A stretch of 64,000 nt of DNA from Lewinellaceae bacterium. GTDB taxonomy: Bacteria > Bacteroidota > Bacteroidia > Chitinophagales > Saprospiraceae. Shown in pieces: positions 8,768-17,144 of the stretch. Made by a program: the position numbers and the translations under genes. The stretch spans positions 2,156,501 through 2,220,500 of the forward strand of contig JACJYK010000001.1 in the NCBI GenBank assembly GCA_020636135.1, written 5' to 3'. Within the stretch, counting starts at the first letter, position 1, and every line of letters starts with the position of its first letter. The notes beneath the pieces were generated by a model. The model saw nothing but the letters and a program-made list of their open reading frames with translations. It had not been told where the DNA came from and searched no databases.

Positions 8768-9700
8768 ATGGCTAAAGTAACAGTAGTTGGAGCAGGTAAC
8801 GTAGGAGCTACGTGCGCAAATGTACTTGCCCATGGAAACTTAGTAAATGAGGTGGTTTTACTGGATATCCAGGGTGATCTGGCCCGTGGAAAAGCGCTGG
8901 ATAGCTGGCAGCAAGCCCCGATCGATGATTACAGTACCCACATCACCGGGACCGAGGATTATGCAGCTACAGCTAACTCGGATATTGTGGTCATTACCGC
9001 AGGTATTCCCCGGAAACCGGGTATGAGTCGCGATGATCTGATATCAACCAACGCCAAGATCGTACGGAGTGTAACCCAGTCGATCCTCAAGTATTCACCA
9101 AATCCCATCCTGATTGTGGTTTCTAACCCATTGGATGTGATGACCTATGCAGCTTACAAGACTTCAGGCCTACCGGCAAACCGGGTATTTGGTATGGCAG
9201 GTATCCTGGATACGGCCAGGTTCCGTGTATTCCTTGCCAGTGCGCTGGATATTTCACCACGGGATATTCAGGCCATGTTACTAGGAGGGCACGGGGACAC
9301 CATGGTTCCATTGCCACGCTTTACCACAGTGTCAGGTATTCCGGTCACCGACTTGATGGATCAGGCTGAATTGGATGCCATCATTGAACGGACAAAAGTG
9401 GGTGGGGGAGAACTGGTAAAACTGATGGGTACTTCTGCCTGGTACGCGCCCGGCGCTGCAGCTGCCCAAATGGTTACCACCATCCTCAAGAACGAGCGCA
9501 GGATATTTCCGGTTTGTGCCTGGCTAGAAGGCGAGTACGGACTGAAAGACATCTTCCTTGGTGTTCCGGTTAAATTGGGTAAAAATGGTATTGAACAGAC
9601 CATTGAGTTGAAATTGAACCAGGATGAAATGGGCTTGCTTAAGGCTTCCGCTGAGCATGTCCGCGATGTGATGAAAGTTTACGACAATATGACCTTTTGA
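8768..9700 (+). CDS. mdh: Malate dehydrogenase (LDH-like type)
   Basis: 310 residues from the ATG at 8768; a TTG at 8741 is in frame but lies inside the -7 box. GAGNVGATCAN is the NAD-binding loop. PRKPGMSRDDL (81-91) carries the two substrate-binding arginines and the residue pattern of malate rather than lactate dehydrogenases. GGHGDTMVPL contains the catalytic His (H174). It interconverts malate and oxaloacetate in the TCA cycle. It has its own promoter and terminator, so it is probably monocistronic. Confidence 0.97.
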   Translation: MAKVTVVGAGNVGATCANVLAHGNLVNEVVLLDIQGDLARGKALDSWQQAPIDDYSTHITGTEDYAATANSDIVVITAGIPRKPGMSRDDLISTNAKIVRSVTQSILKYSPNPILIVVSNPLDVMTYAAYKTSGLPANRVFGMAGILDTARFRVFLASALDISPRDIQAMLLGGHGDTMVPLPRFTTVSGIPVTDLMDQAELDAIIERTKVGGGELVKLMGTSAWYAPGAAAAQMVTTILKNERRIFPVCAWLEGEYGLKDIFLGVPVKLGKNGIEQTIELKLNQDEMGLLKASAEHVRDVMKVYDNMTF

Positions 9701-9711
9701 TCATAACTTCT

Positions 9712-9739
9712 AAAGGGGCTTTTTTAGCCCCTTTTTTTT
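9712..9739 (+). terminator. Intrinsic terminator of mdh
   Basis: Perfect 9-bp stem AAAGGGGCT / AGCCCCTTT with a 5-nt T loop, followed by a T-run, starting 12 nt after the mdh stop. Confidence 0.9.
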
Positions 9740-9825
9740 GCCTTATATCGAATATTGGGTGCCTTAAATACCGGATGGCACTTTCTTTGCGTTTACAGCG
9801 TTGAAGTAGCAGAAACCTTTGGTCC

Positions 9826-10719
9826 ATGACCCTCCGAATCCTCATTTTTTCGTCTCTGTTCCTGATAACAGCCAATGCAGCCAAGTCCCAGATCCTTGAG
9901 CAGAATGCTGAACGGCTGATGCAATACGATGACACGTTGCAAACGCTGGCACATGGCCTGTTTAGCGCTGATAAACCGGAAGAGCGGTTCATAGCCTGTG
10001 AACATTTTATCAAGAGCCTGGTGAGGACGCTTAAGGTGGAAAATTCATTCTATTATCCCTTTGAATCGTTCGAAAACATCTCCATAAAATATCCCGCTGA
10101 CAGTTCCTTCCGGGTTTTCACCTGGCAACTGGAAGTTGGCCCGGGTGATTATCGCTATTATGGCGCCATCCAAGTCAACCAGCCTCAGTTAAAATTGTAC
10201 CCACTGATCGATCGTTCATTTAATTTCTCAGAGGAAGCCCAGGAAATTACGGATCCGAGTCAGTGGTATGGTGGTGTCTATTACAACCTGCTTTCTTTTT
10301 CAGAGGAGGGCCAGAAGCACTATCTGTTATTCGGATACGATATGTTTGATCAGACCTCAAGACGCAAATTTATCGATGTGCTGACCTTTGATCAGGACGG
10401 TAAACCCCAATTCGGCGCTCCCGTGTTTGTCCGTGAAGACGGTTCGACATTAAATCGTTTTCTGCTCACTTTTCCTGCAGAAGCTGCTGTAAAACTTAAC
10501 CTGGACAAGGAAAAAGGGCTGATCATATTTGATCATCTCGTAGAGGACCCCCGTGGGGGGCTGGCCATGGTTCCGGATGGATCGTACGATGCTTTCCGGC
10601 TTCAGAAAGGTAAACTGGTGTGGATTGAAAAAATATTCAGCAACATCAATTCCCAACCGATAACTTCCGATACCCTGGACCAGGCCCGGATGCGTCCCGT
10701 CAATATCAAGAAGCAGTAG
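9826..10719 (+). CDS. Secreted protein of unknown function
   Basis: 297 residues with a signal peptide (MTLRILIFSSLFLITANA). The mature part is a soluble mixed alpha/beta chain with recognisable stretches such as YRYYGAIQVNQPQLKLYPL, YYNLLSFSEEGQKHYLLFGYD and VEDPRGGLAMVPDGSYDAF. The composition resembles a conserved Bacteroidota periplasmic family whose role I cannot name. No catalytic motif, membrane segment or sorting domain is visible. Its last 14 nt overlap the end of the convergent tilS gene. Confidence 0.75.
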   Translation: MTLRILIFSSLFLITANAAKSQILEQNAERLMQYDDTLQTLAHGLFSADKPEERFIACEHFIKSLVRTLKVENSFYYPFESFENISIKYPADSSFRVFTWQLEVGPGDYRYYGAIQVNQPQLKLYPLIDRSFNFSEEAQEITDPSQWYGGVYYNLLSFSEEGQKHYLLFGYDMFDQTSRRKFIDVLTFDQDGKPQFGAPVFVREDGSTLNRFLLTFPAEAAVKLNLDKEKGLIIFDHLVEDPRGGLAMVPDGSYDAFRLQKGKLVWIEKIFSNINSQPITSDTLDQARMRPVNIKKQ

Positions 10720-12043
10720 ATCGCCACATCATTTGGATACAGACATCTCCGGGCGACACCCGACCTCTCTCAGCCATGCGTAATCCGGGAATCCAGATGA
10801 TTCCTTCCTGATCCCTTACGACATACACCGACTCTTTCTCCCACTTGTTGTATTTGGCATCGGTTAAAATATCCTGTACATGGTGATATTTTCCTTCCAG
10901 GCCAAATGACTGTATCCGGTCACCGGGGTGCCATCGACTGTACCTGATCGGCCAGGAAATCTTGTTTTCATTAAAGTATATATTGAAGTTATTCTTTGTA
11001 AAATGTTCAGGTGCAACAGATTGTATAATTTCTATTTCACCGGAATTTGTTTTAGACCGAAATGGCAGATCGGGTCTGTCGATGTTCAACGTCACATTGG
11101 AAGAAGCTGTTATTTTCCTAAGTAAGATGTGAACCCGGTCGACCAATGCTTCATAGTCATTTCCGGAAATCACTGCACCCGAATGGTTCTTTTCAAAAGC
11201 ATTCCACAGATTTTCTGCCTGATGAAATGAAAATCCGTATCGGTAAAGGACTTCGCCAAGTACATACGCTGGATTGGGGAAACGAAGCAACTTAGCTAAA
11301 TGAAGCTGTAAAAAATCAGCCTTTGCAATCACCATATTGGTATGCAGCTCATCCAGAAAAGACTGTAAGAGGGCTCCGGCGTCTTTGAGGTGGTCGATCG
11401 TAGCTGGTAGCTGTGCCGCCCTTCCACGGGATATATTGTCCAGTACCGGCAGCAGGTGATGCCTTATCCGGTTACGTAAGTAATCATCACCTGAATTGCT
11501 GGAATCTTCCATAAAGGGGATATTATTAAGGCTGATGTAGTGGTCAATTTCTTTCCGGCTAACTTTTAGCAATGGCCTAAGTATCAAGTTGTTTTCTTCC
11601 GGAATACTCATCATTCCGCGCCAGCCGCTTCCCCGGATGGCGTTGATCAGCCAGGTCTCCATAAGATCTTCCTGATGGTGGGCGGTGACGATATGGTCGA
11701 ATCCATGTCTTTCCTTCAATGCGGTAAACCATTCATAACGCAGTTGACGGGCTGCTTCCTGGGTGGAGATTTTATGAAAAGTCGCATATTGCTTGGTATC
11801 AAACACGGTGGTGAAACATTCGATGGATAGTTGACCGGAAAAAGATTGGACCAGGTCCTGTTCAAAGTCTGCCTCGGGACGCAAACCAAAATGCACATGG
11901 GCAGATGCAATGAGCAGACCGAGCTGGTGCATGGCATGCAACAAAGCCATGCTATCCCGGCCTCCACTGACAGCGATCAGGTACCTTTTAGTCCTGAATT
12001 CCGGATCCCTGGACTCGAAATATTCCCTAATTGCTGGCAGCAT
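10706..12043 (-). CDS. tilS: tRNA(Ile)-lysidine synthase
   Basis: 445 residues from the ATG at 12043; a longer reading to 12082 would overlap the divergent gene's promoter. The PP-loop SGGRDS (26-31) binds ATP, and HHQEDLMETWLINAIRGSGWRGM plus RPLLKVSRKEID are family hallmarks. The C-terminal TilS domain ends with WIPGLRMAERGRVS. The enzyme adds lysine to C34 of tRNA-Ile(CAU), switching decoding from AUG to AUA, and is essential in bacteria. It is divergent from the lipoprotein gene across 50 nt. Confidence 0.95.
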   Translation of the reverse strand: MLPAIREYFESRDPEFRTKRYLIAVSGGRDSMALLHAMHQLGLLIASAHVHFGLRPEADFEQDLVQSFSGQLSIECFTTVFDTKQYATFHKISTQEAARQLRYEWFTALKERHGFDHIVTAHHQEDLMETWLINAIRGSGWRGMMSIPEENNLILRPLLKVSRKEIDHYISLNNIPFMEDSSNSGDDYLRNRIRHHLLPVLDNISRGRAAQLPATIDHLKDAGALLQSFLDELHTNMVIAKADFLQLHLAKLLRFPNPAYVLGEVLYRYGFSFHQAENLWNAFEKNHSGAVISGNDYEALVDRVHILLRKITASSNVTLNIDRPDLPFRSKTNSGEIEIIQSVAPEHFTKNNFNIYFNENKISWPIRYSRWHPGDRIQSFGLEGKYHHVQDILTDAKYNKWEKESVYVVRDQEGIIWIPGLRMAERGRVSPGDVCIQMMWRSTAS

Positions 12044-12067
12044 GCACCGACGTATTTTGAAAAAATA

Positions 12068-12075
12068 TAATTTTG
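12068..12075 (+). promoter_or_regulatory. Putative -7 box TAATTTTG for the lipoprotein gene
   Basis: Exact TAnnTTTG match ending 18 nt before the ATG at 12094, in the short divergent gap next to tilS. No correctly spaced TTG was found. Confidence 0.4.
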
Positions 12076-12093
12076 CAACCAAATTACTGGAAA

Positions 12094-12642
12094 ATGAAGT
12101 ATTTATCCCTGGTTTTAGTGTTTGCCCTCTTCTTTGTAACCTGTAAGCAGGAGCCGGATTCAGCTACCGCAGACACTGCATCAACTGATTCTGAGGTCAC
12201 GGCTGACACCTCACAATTGGAAACTTCAACCAGACCGGAACAAGGTTTGCAAGGAGAAGATTATGGCGAAACGGAGAAATTGGATACGCCTAAGGATAAA
12301 ACCTTGTTTTCATTTCTGACCACCAACATGTGGGAATATACCCGGGGCATCGAAGGAAGCTCCTTTCCCAATGGCATCGTAGGAAAATGGATCGTGTTCA
12401 ACGAAGATTACTCCTACCAAACCGGCTATTGGGAGAATATGACCAGTCAGGGTACCTGGGATCTTGATGAAAAAACCAAAACCCTTCATCTTACTCCCAG
12501 CGATACGAATGAAAGGGAAAGTCAGTGGACCATCCGGGCAAAGTCCAATTCAATGGTATTGTCCGGAACGGTAAAATACGGAAACAACAGTTCACAGGTG
12601 TTTCTCGCACGCCGGTTGGGTAAACCAGAAAGATCCTATTAG
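12094..12642 (+). CDS. Putative lipoprotein of unknown function
   Basis: 182 residues from the ATG at 12094. The signal (MKYLSLVLVFALFFVTC) ends in a cysteine that could be lipidated; FVTC is a weak lipobox of the relaxed kind seen in Bacteroidota. An acidic Ser/Thr-rich linker follows, then a compact domain (about 75-178) with GKWIVFNEDYSYQTGYWENMTSQGTWDLDEKTKTL. This resembles the lipocalin-like or META-like 'stress without the agent' folds that start with a G-x-W strand. The function is not known. Confidence 0.65.
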   Translation: MKYLSLVLVFALFFVTCKQEPDSATADTASTDSEVTADTSQLETSTRPEQGLQGEDYGETEKLDTPKDKTLFSFLTTNMWEYTRGIEGSSFPNGIVGKWIVFNEDYSYQTGYWENMTSQGTWDLDEKTKTLHLTPSDTNERESQWTIRAKSNSMVLSGTVKYGNNSSQVFLARRLGKPERSY

Positions 12643-12667
12643 GCAAGGCTACCGCCCGGCATTAAGC

Positions 12668-14014
12668 TTAAAGCAGGTAATAACGGATATAAACCTGCAT
12701 GATCAGGTCGATGCCGGTAATGAGAAGGATAAGTCCAATCAGCATTGTTTGTTTACTGATTGCTGCATACCGCCAGGGTATTGCTACCAGGAATATGGGC
12801 AGTACGGGTAATAGGTATCGTCCATTGATGCCGTGAATATAGCTGGCCCCCACCTCGTTCCACTGGAGATAAAGGATTAATGAGGTTATTACGATTACGC
12901 TTACACCCATCCACGCGAGGAAAAGCTTCTCCAGCCGGTGGAGGTATATTTTGTTGGTGATACCCGACCAGATCAGGGTCACAACCAACAGGAACGTTGA
13001 CACCCAACTGATGTAATTAGTCCCCCAGCCGAATTTTCCCATCAGGTGCCGGAAAATGGAACCCCAGATATCCATCCAGGTATCCAGTAGTGTATGGAGA
13101 AAAAACATGAGGTCGTGGGTAACCAACCTTAACTGAATCAAGGGGTTTACTCCCGGATTTAACTGCACACCGTTCCGAAATGCAGGGTTGTAATCATTGT
13201 ATGTAATGAACGTCCCCTGGACCACCATCAAAAAAAGTAACGTGCCTGTCAGTGGGAAAAGCACCATAATCCATTTTTGCCATCTGGTCCATAATGTACC
13301 GGTGATCAGGAATACAACCCAGGTCAGTGGCCACCAGTTAGGCCTTTGTACCGTAAATAAAAGTGCCAGTAGTAGTGCCGGTATCCAATTTGTTTTGGTC
13401 TTCTTAAATATGGTTATTAGCCAAAGCAGAACCAGCACCAGTGTTATGCTATCCGGTGTTATGGCGGAAACCAATGCAATTGTCCCTGGTAATAGCCCGG
13501 TAACCAATGGAAGATCACCGGCCTCCGGAAAGGCTTTCATTAAATAAAGCCCAGCCAGGATCCATATCAATAATCCGATCAAACGAAGAATGTGGATGGC
13601 AGGTAATCCATTAATGCCCGTCAGCAGGAGCAATTTTGCAATCAGGGCAAAGGGTAGATAGGCTATTGGCGAATAGTAGCTTACATTCGGGAAATCGGCA
13701 AAACGCAGATGGGTCGCCGGCTTGGGAGTAACATTGTGATTGGTATATTTCGCATCAGGCTTATTACGCAGATACCGCGTAGTCGAATCCAATTTTACGA
13801 TCCAGGCAGGCACCATTCCTCCGGAACGACCGTTCTCCTGAATCCCAAATAGGTGCCCGGAAGCCAGATGGTAGGCCCGGTAGGTGTGGGCCGGTTCATC
13901 GGGGTTTTGGAAAGGTGGTATCAGGAATACCAGTATGATGCCGAATACGATGGATAAAAGGACAAACAACGTCGATGGTTGATTGCCAAAGGATTTATTG
14001 GATACCCCGTTCAT
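12668..14014 (-). CDS. DUF2142 multi-pass membrane protein
   Basis: 448 residues with about ten to eleven hydrophobic segments. The N-terminal motif PPFQNPDEPAHTYRAYHLASG and the extracytoplasmic stretch around residues 60-110 are characteristic of DUF2142, a GT-C-like membrane family often found with cell-surface polysaccharide genes. The catalytic Asp/Glu of the first loop would be in PDEPAH. The start overlaps the end of mltG by 20 nt, suggesting coupled translation. A role in glycosyl transfer to envelope glycans is inference. Confidence 0.8.
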   Translation of the reverse strand: MNGVSNKSFGNQPSTLFVLLSIVFGIILVFLIPPFQNPDEPAHTYRAYHLASGHLFGIQENGRSGGMVPAWIVKLDSTTRYLRNKPDAKYTNHNVTPKPATHLRFADFPNVSYYSPIAYLPFALIAKLLLLTGINGLPAIHILRLIGLLIWILAGLYLMKAFPEAGDLPLVTGLLPGTIALVSAITPDSITLVLVLLWLITIFKKTKTNWIPALLLALLFTVQRPNWWPLTWVVFLITGTLWTRWQKWIMVLFPLTGTLLFLMVVQGTFITYNDYNPAFRNGVQLNPGVNPLIQLRLVTHDLMFFLHTLLDTWMDIWGSIFRHLMGKFGWGTNYISWVSTFLLVVTLIWSGITNKIYLHRLEKLFLAWMGVSVIVITSLILYLQWNEVGASYIHGINGRYLLPVLPIFLVAIPWRYAAISKQTMLIGLILLITGIDLIMQVYIRYYLL

Positions 14015-15041
14015 TCAGATACTGATGAAGCCTTCTGGCATTGACCAGATGCGCAGTTATCGTTTTCGCAAAGGCATGGGATCCGGTACCGTCCATTTTA
14101 GCACAAAAGAACAAATATTCGTGACGCTCCGCATTAAGCACGGCGTCCAGGCTCGAAATCGAAGGCATGCATATCGGACCCGGTGGCAGGCCAGCATACT
14201 TATAGGTATTGTAAGGTGAGTCAACCGCCAAATGTTTGTTCAGGATCCGGCGTAAGGTAAAATCACCAACTGCAAATACCACCGTTGGATCTGCGTCCAA
14301 CTTCATGCCCTGATGGAGCCGGTTTAAGTAGACACCGGCAATGCGCGGTTTTTCATCTTCCCTTAGGCTTTCTTTCTCCACAATAGAAGCCAGAGTATAA
14401 ACCTCGGTGGGTGATAAGGACTGGGCTTCCGCTTTTTCTTTTCTGCCTGCTTTATCCCAGAAACTGTCATGCTCGCGGATCATCCTTTGCAGGAGTTGTA
14501 CAGGAGTAACATTCCAATACACTTCGTAAGTGTTAGGAATAAAAATCGTCATCAACGTTTCCTTGGAATATCCAATGGAGTCCAATACACCCGGCCTGGT
14601 CAGGAATTCCTGGAATTGCTTTTCGTTTGGCTCAAGTTGCTCTGCCAGTTTTTCAGATAATTCGGCAATGGTTCTCACGGAGTTGAAAGTGAGTTTTACT
14701 GGTTCCTGGATCCCTTGCCGCAAATGCCGGATGAGGTGATAATTTGACCAACTGGGCAAAATGTGATAGCGGCCCGCTTTGATCTGACCGGGGTAATTCA
14801 TTTTTTTTGCAACCCAATCAAACGAATTGTCTTTCTTAAGGAAGCCGCCTTCTGTGAGCCTTTCTTTGACATCATCATAATTTGATCCGGTAGGAATATA
14901 GAGGATCTCAGAGGCAAGCTGCTCTGGCACATTGGGCTTGTAGATCCAGTCGTAAAGCCAATACCCGAAACCACCGGCAATGACCAGCAGAATGCCGAAG
15001 ATCCAGAAGACATACTTCAATAATTTTGCTTTTTTACTCAT
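13995..15041 (-). CDS. mltG: Endolytic murein transglycosylase MltG
   Basis: 348 residues. One N-terminal membrane helix (about 9-30) anchors a periplasmic YceG domain. LASIVEKES (218-225) holds the catalytic Glu (E222), and the motifs RIAGVYLNRLHQGMKLDADPTV and YNTYKYAGLPPGPICMPS are diagnostic. The enzyme cuts nascent glycan strands and so sets peptidoglycan chain length. It lies 17 nt downstream of panB on the same strand. Confidence 0.95.
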   Translation of the reverse strand: MSKKAKLLKYVFWIFGILLVIAGGFGYWLYDWIYKPNVPEQLASEILYIPTGSNYDDVKERLTEGGFLKKDNSFDWVAKKMNYPGQIKAGRYHILPSWSNYHLIRHLRQGIQEPVKLTFNSVRTIAELSEKLAEQLEPNEKQFQEFLTRPGVLDSIGYSKETLMTIFIPNTYEVYWNVTPVQLLQRMIREHDSFWDKAGRKEKAEAQSLSPTEVYTLASIVEKESLREDEKPRIAGVYLNRLHQGMKLDADPTVVFAVGDFTLRRILNKHLAVDSPYNTYKYAGLPPGPICMPSISSLDAVLNAERHEYLFFCAKMDGTGSHAFAKTITAHLVNARRLHQYLNERGIQ

Positions 15042-15058
15042 TGCCAGGTGAGCGACTT

Positions 15059-15874
15059 TTAGTAAGATTCGTTCTCGTTTGGGAAATCCCGGTTTTTTAC
15101 ATCGGTAATATAACGTTGAACTGCCTCTTTTGTCATATCAAACAGATCCAAATATCTGCGTAAAAATCGTGGATTAAAGTCTTTTGTTATCCCCAGCAAG
15201 TCGTGACTTACCAGCACTTGACCGTCTACGTCAGGCCCGGCACCAATCCCTATCGTTGGCAAATGGACTGAAGCAGACACTTCTTTAGCGAGTACGGCAG
15301 GAATTTTCTCCAAAACCAGTGCAAAACAACCCATCTCATCCAGGAGTTTGGCATCGGACTTCAATTTTGCAGCTTCTTCATCTTCTTTTGCTCTTACCAC
15401 ATAAGTTCCAAACTTATAGATCGATTGCGGTGTAAGTCCCAGATGCCCCATAACCGGGACACCAGCAGAAAGTATGCGTTTGATGGATTCCTGGATCTCC
15501 TCGCCTCCTTCCATCTTAATGGCGTGCGCTCCGGATTCCTTCATGATCCGGATCGCTGATTTCAGAGCCTCTCGCCAGTTGCCCTGGTAGGAACCAAAAG
15601 GAAGATCAACTACGATCAGGGCACGTTTTACAGCCCGCACCACGCTCTGGGCATGATAGATCATCTGATCCAGGGTGATGGGCAGGGTCGTTTCATGCCC
15701 GGCCATTACATTTGATGCAGAATCACCAACCAGCAATACGTCGATGCCTGCTTCATCATAGATCCGGGCCATGGAAAAATCGTACGCTGTGAGCATCGAG
15801 ATCTTTTCTCCTTTACCTTTCATCTCGTGCAGGGTGTGTGTAGTAACCCGTTTTACTGCATTGTGTTCTGACAT
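15059..15874 (-). CDS. panB: 3-methyl-2-oxobutanoate hydroxymethyltransferase
   Basis: 271 residues from the ATG at 15874 (a TTG at 15877 is in frame but less likely). MLTAYDFSMARIYDEAGIDVLLVGDSASNVMAG is the N-terminal TIM-barrel signature; the Mg-binding Asp is in VGDS. GHLGLTPQS and PTIGIGAGPDVDGQVLV complete the family pattern. It makes ketopantoate from 2-oxoisovalerate for pantothenate and CoA synthesis, so it competes for the valine precursor made by the ilv operon elsewhere in this window. panC and panD are not nearby. Confidence 0.96.
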   Translation of the reverse strand: MSEHNAVKRVTTHTLHEMKGKGEKISMLTAYDFSMARIYDEAGIDVLLVGDSASNVMAGHETTLPITLDQMIYHAQSVVRAVKRALIVVDLPFGSYQGNWREALKSAIRIMKESGAHAIKMEGGEEIQESIKRILSAGVPVMGHLGLTPQSIYKFGTYVVRAKEDEEAAKLKSDAKLLDEMGCFALVLEKIPAVLAKEVSASVHLPTIGIGAGPDVDGQVLVSHDLLGITKDFNPRFLRRYLDLFDMTKEAVQRYITDVKNRDFPNENESY

Positions 15875-15962
15875 CAATGTTCAATTTTGAGGCCCCGAAG
15901 TTACTAAATTACCTGCACCTAAATGGTGGGAAGGGCAGGCTCCTATTTTTGTCGGAAGGATA

Positions 15963-15970
15963 TACCTTTG
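15963..15970 (+). promoter_or_regulatory. Putative -7 box TACCTTTG for the lipoprotein gene at 15978
   Basis: Exact TAnnTTTG match ending only 7 nt before the ATG at 15978. If it is used, the transcript would be almost leaderless. Confidence 0.35.
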
Positions 15971-15977
15971 TGCACCA

Positions 15978-16934
15978 ATGATCCGTTTGTATCCAGTGAA
16001 ATTCTTCTATGTTGTATTAAGTCTTGGGCTGTTGGCCGCTTGTACCAATGAGTTGGTGGTCGAAACGATAGAGCAACGCCTCCCTGTGGTCTATGGTCTA
16101 CTGGATGCTTCTGACAGTATTCAGGTGGTTAGGGTGGAGGCAGCTTTGCTGCCGGAAAATCACGGTGGCCCCGAAGCCTATCTTCTGGATAGTCTCCATC
16201 GTAACACGGAATATTTTCAGGTTTTGCTTGGTGACCTTGCATCCGGACAAATAAGCCCTATGGATCGGGCTTTGTGGAGCGATTTGCCAGGTGTAAGCAG
16301 ACCATCGGCCCCATTTTCCGACTTCGTATATATTCAGAAATCTTCTCTTGATCCATCACGGACGTACCAGATCCGGATTTCCAGTGATGAAGGCCAGATA
16401 GCTTCTGCTCAGACCACCCTGGTTGAGCCTTTTACCCAAACCCAGCCCAGGTCGAGTGAACTGCTCTCACTCAATCGTAAAATTGCCATTCGATGGCAGT
16501 CTTCGGCAAATGCTTCCATCTATGAAGTGGCCTGGGTGATCCGGTTTTCCGAGCAGACGGCCTCGGGAATGGCAAGCCGTGATGTCCGGTTACCACAATT
16601 TAGTACCAGTCAGATCAGCGCTTCCCTGGAAGGCGAGCAATTCTATCAGGATCTGTCTGGCAAACTGGAGCCATTACCAGCCGGAAGCAGATCGTTGACC
16701 GGAATCTACCTGGTGGTCGTGGGAGGCTCGGACACGTATGTTGAGTTGCAGCAGGTTCTCCTGGCTGGACAGGGGATCACCGGGGTGCAGGATATACCGA
16801 CCTTTTCCAACGTGGATGGCGGACTGGGAATATTCACGTCGAGGTACACGTCCACATCCGGCCCACTTCAATTAACCGGGGAATCTCTGGATTCACTTCA
16901 ATCCGGGAAATACACCAAAAATCTGGGATTTTGA
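15978..16934 (+). CDS. Lipoprotein, possibly DUF4249-like
   Basis: 318 residues. A clear lipoprotein signal, GLLAAC with Cys at position 22, precedes VVETIEQRLPVVYGLLDASDSIQVVRVE, which resembles the start of DUF4249-type Bacteroidota lipoproteins. An Ig- or Fn3-like middle part follows (SSANASIYEVAWVIRFSEQ). DUF4249 proteins are often paired with a TonB receptor, but none is adjacent here. The family assignment is weak; the lipoprotein call is firm. Confidence 0.7.
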   Translation: MIRLYPVKFFYVVLSLGLLAACTNELVVETIEQRLPVVYGLLDASDSIQVVRVEAALLPENHGGPEAYLLDSLHRNTEYFQVLLGDLASGQISPMDRALWSDLPGVSRPSAPFSDFVYIQKSSLDPSRTYQIRISSDEGQIASAQTTLVEPFTQTQPRSSELLSLNRKIAIRWQSSANASIYEVAWVIRFSEQTASGMASRDVRLPQFSTSQISASLEGEQFYQDLSGKLEPLPAGSRSLTGIYLVVVGGSDTYVELQQVLLAGQGITGVQDIPTFSNVDGGLGIFTSRYTSTSGPLQLTGESLDSLQSGKYTKNLGF

Positions 16935-16989
16935 AGGAATGTCCACGCTCCGGGATAGGGTAGAATGAGGCAAACTTTGACAATCCCTG

Positions 16990-17030
16990 TACACCCATCT
17001 GCCTTTTTGTCATAATCATTCAGGGGTGTA
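16990..17030. repeat. Imperfectly spaced inverted repeat upstream of dnaK
   Basis: TACACCC (16990-16996) and GGGTGTA (17024-17030) are exact inverted copies 27 nt apart, about 115 nt before the dnaK start. It does not match the CIRCE consensus. It could be an operator or chance. Confidence 0.25.
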
Positions 17031-17144
17031 GATAAAACTTTGTCAGCATAAAACTGCAATATCGTCATGAATTGGTGGCTGGTATGCTTCTTGGTGACAA
17101 TGAAATGACATAACAATTCACCGAATAGAAAAACTACGAATCAT

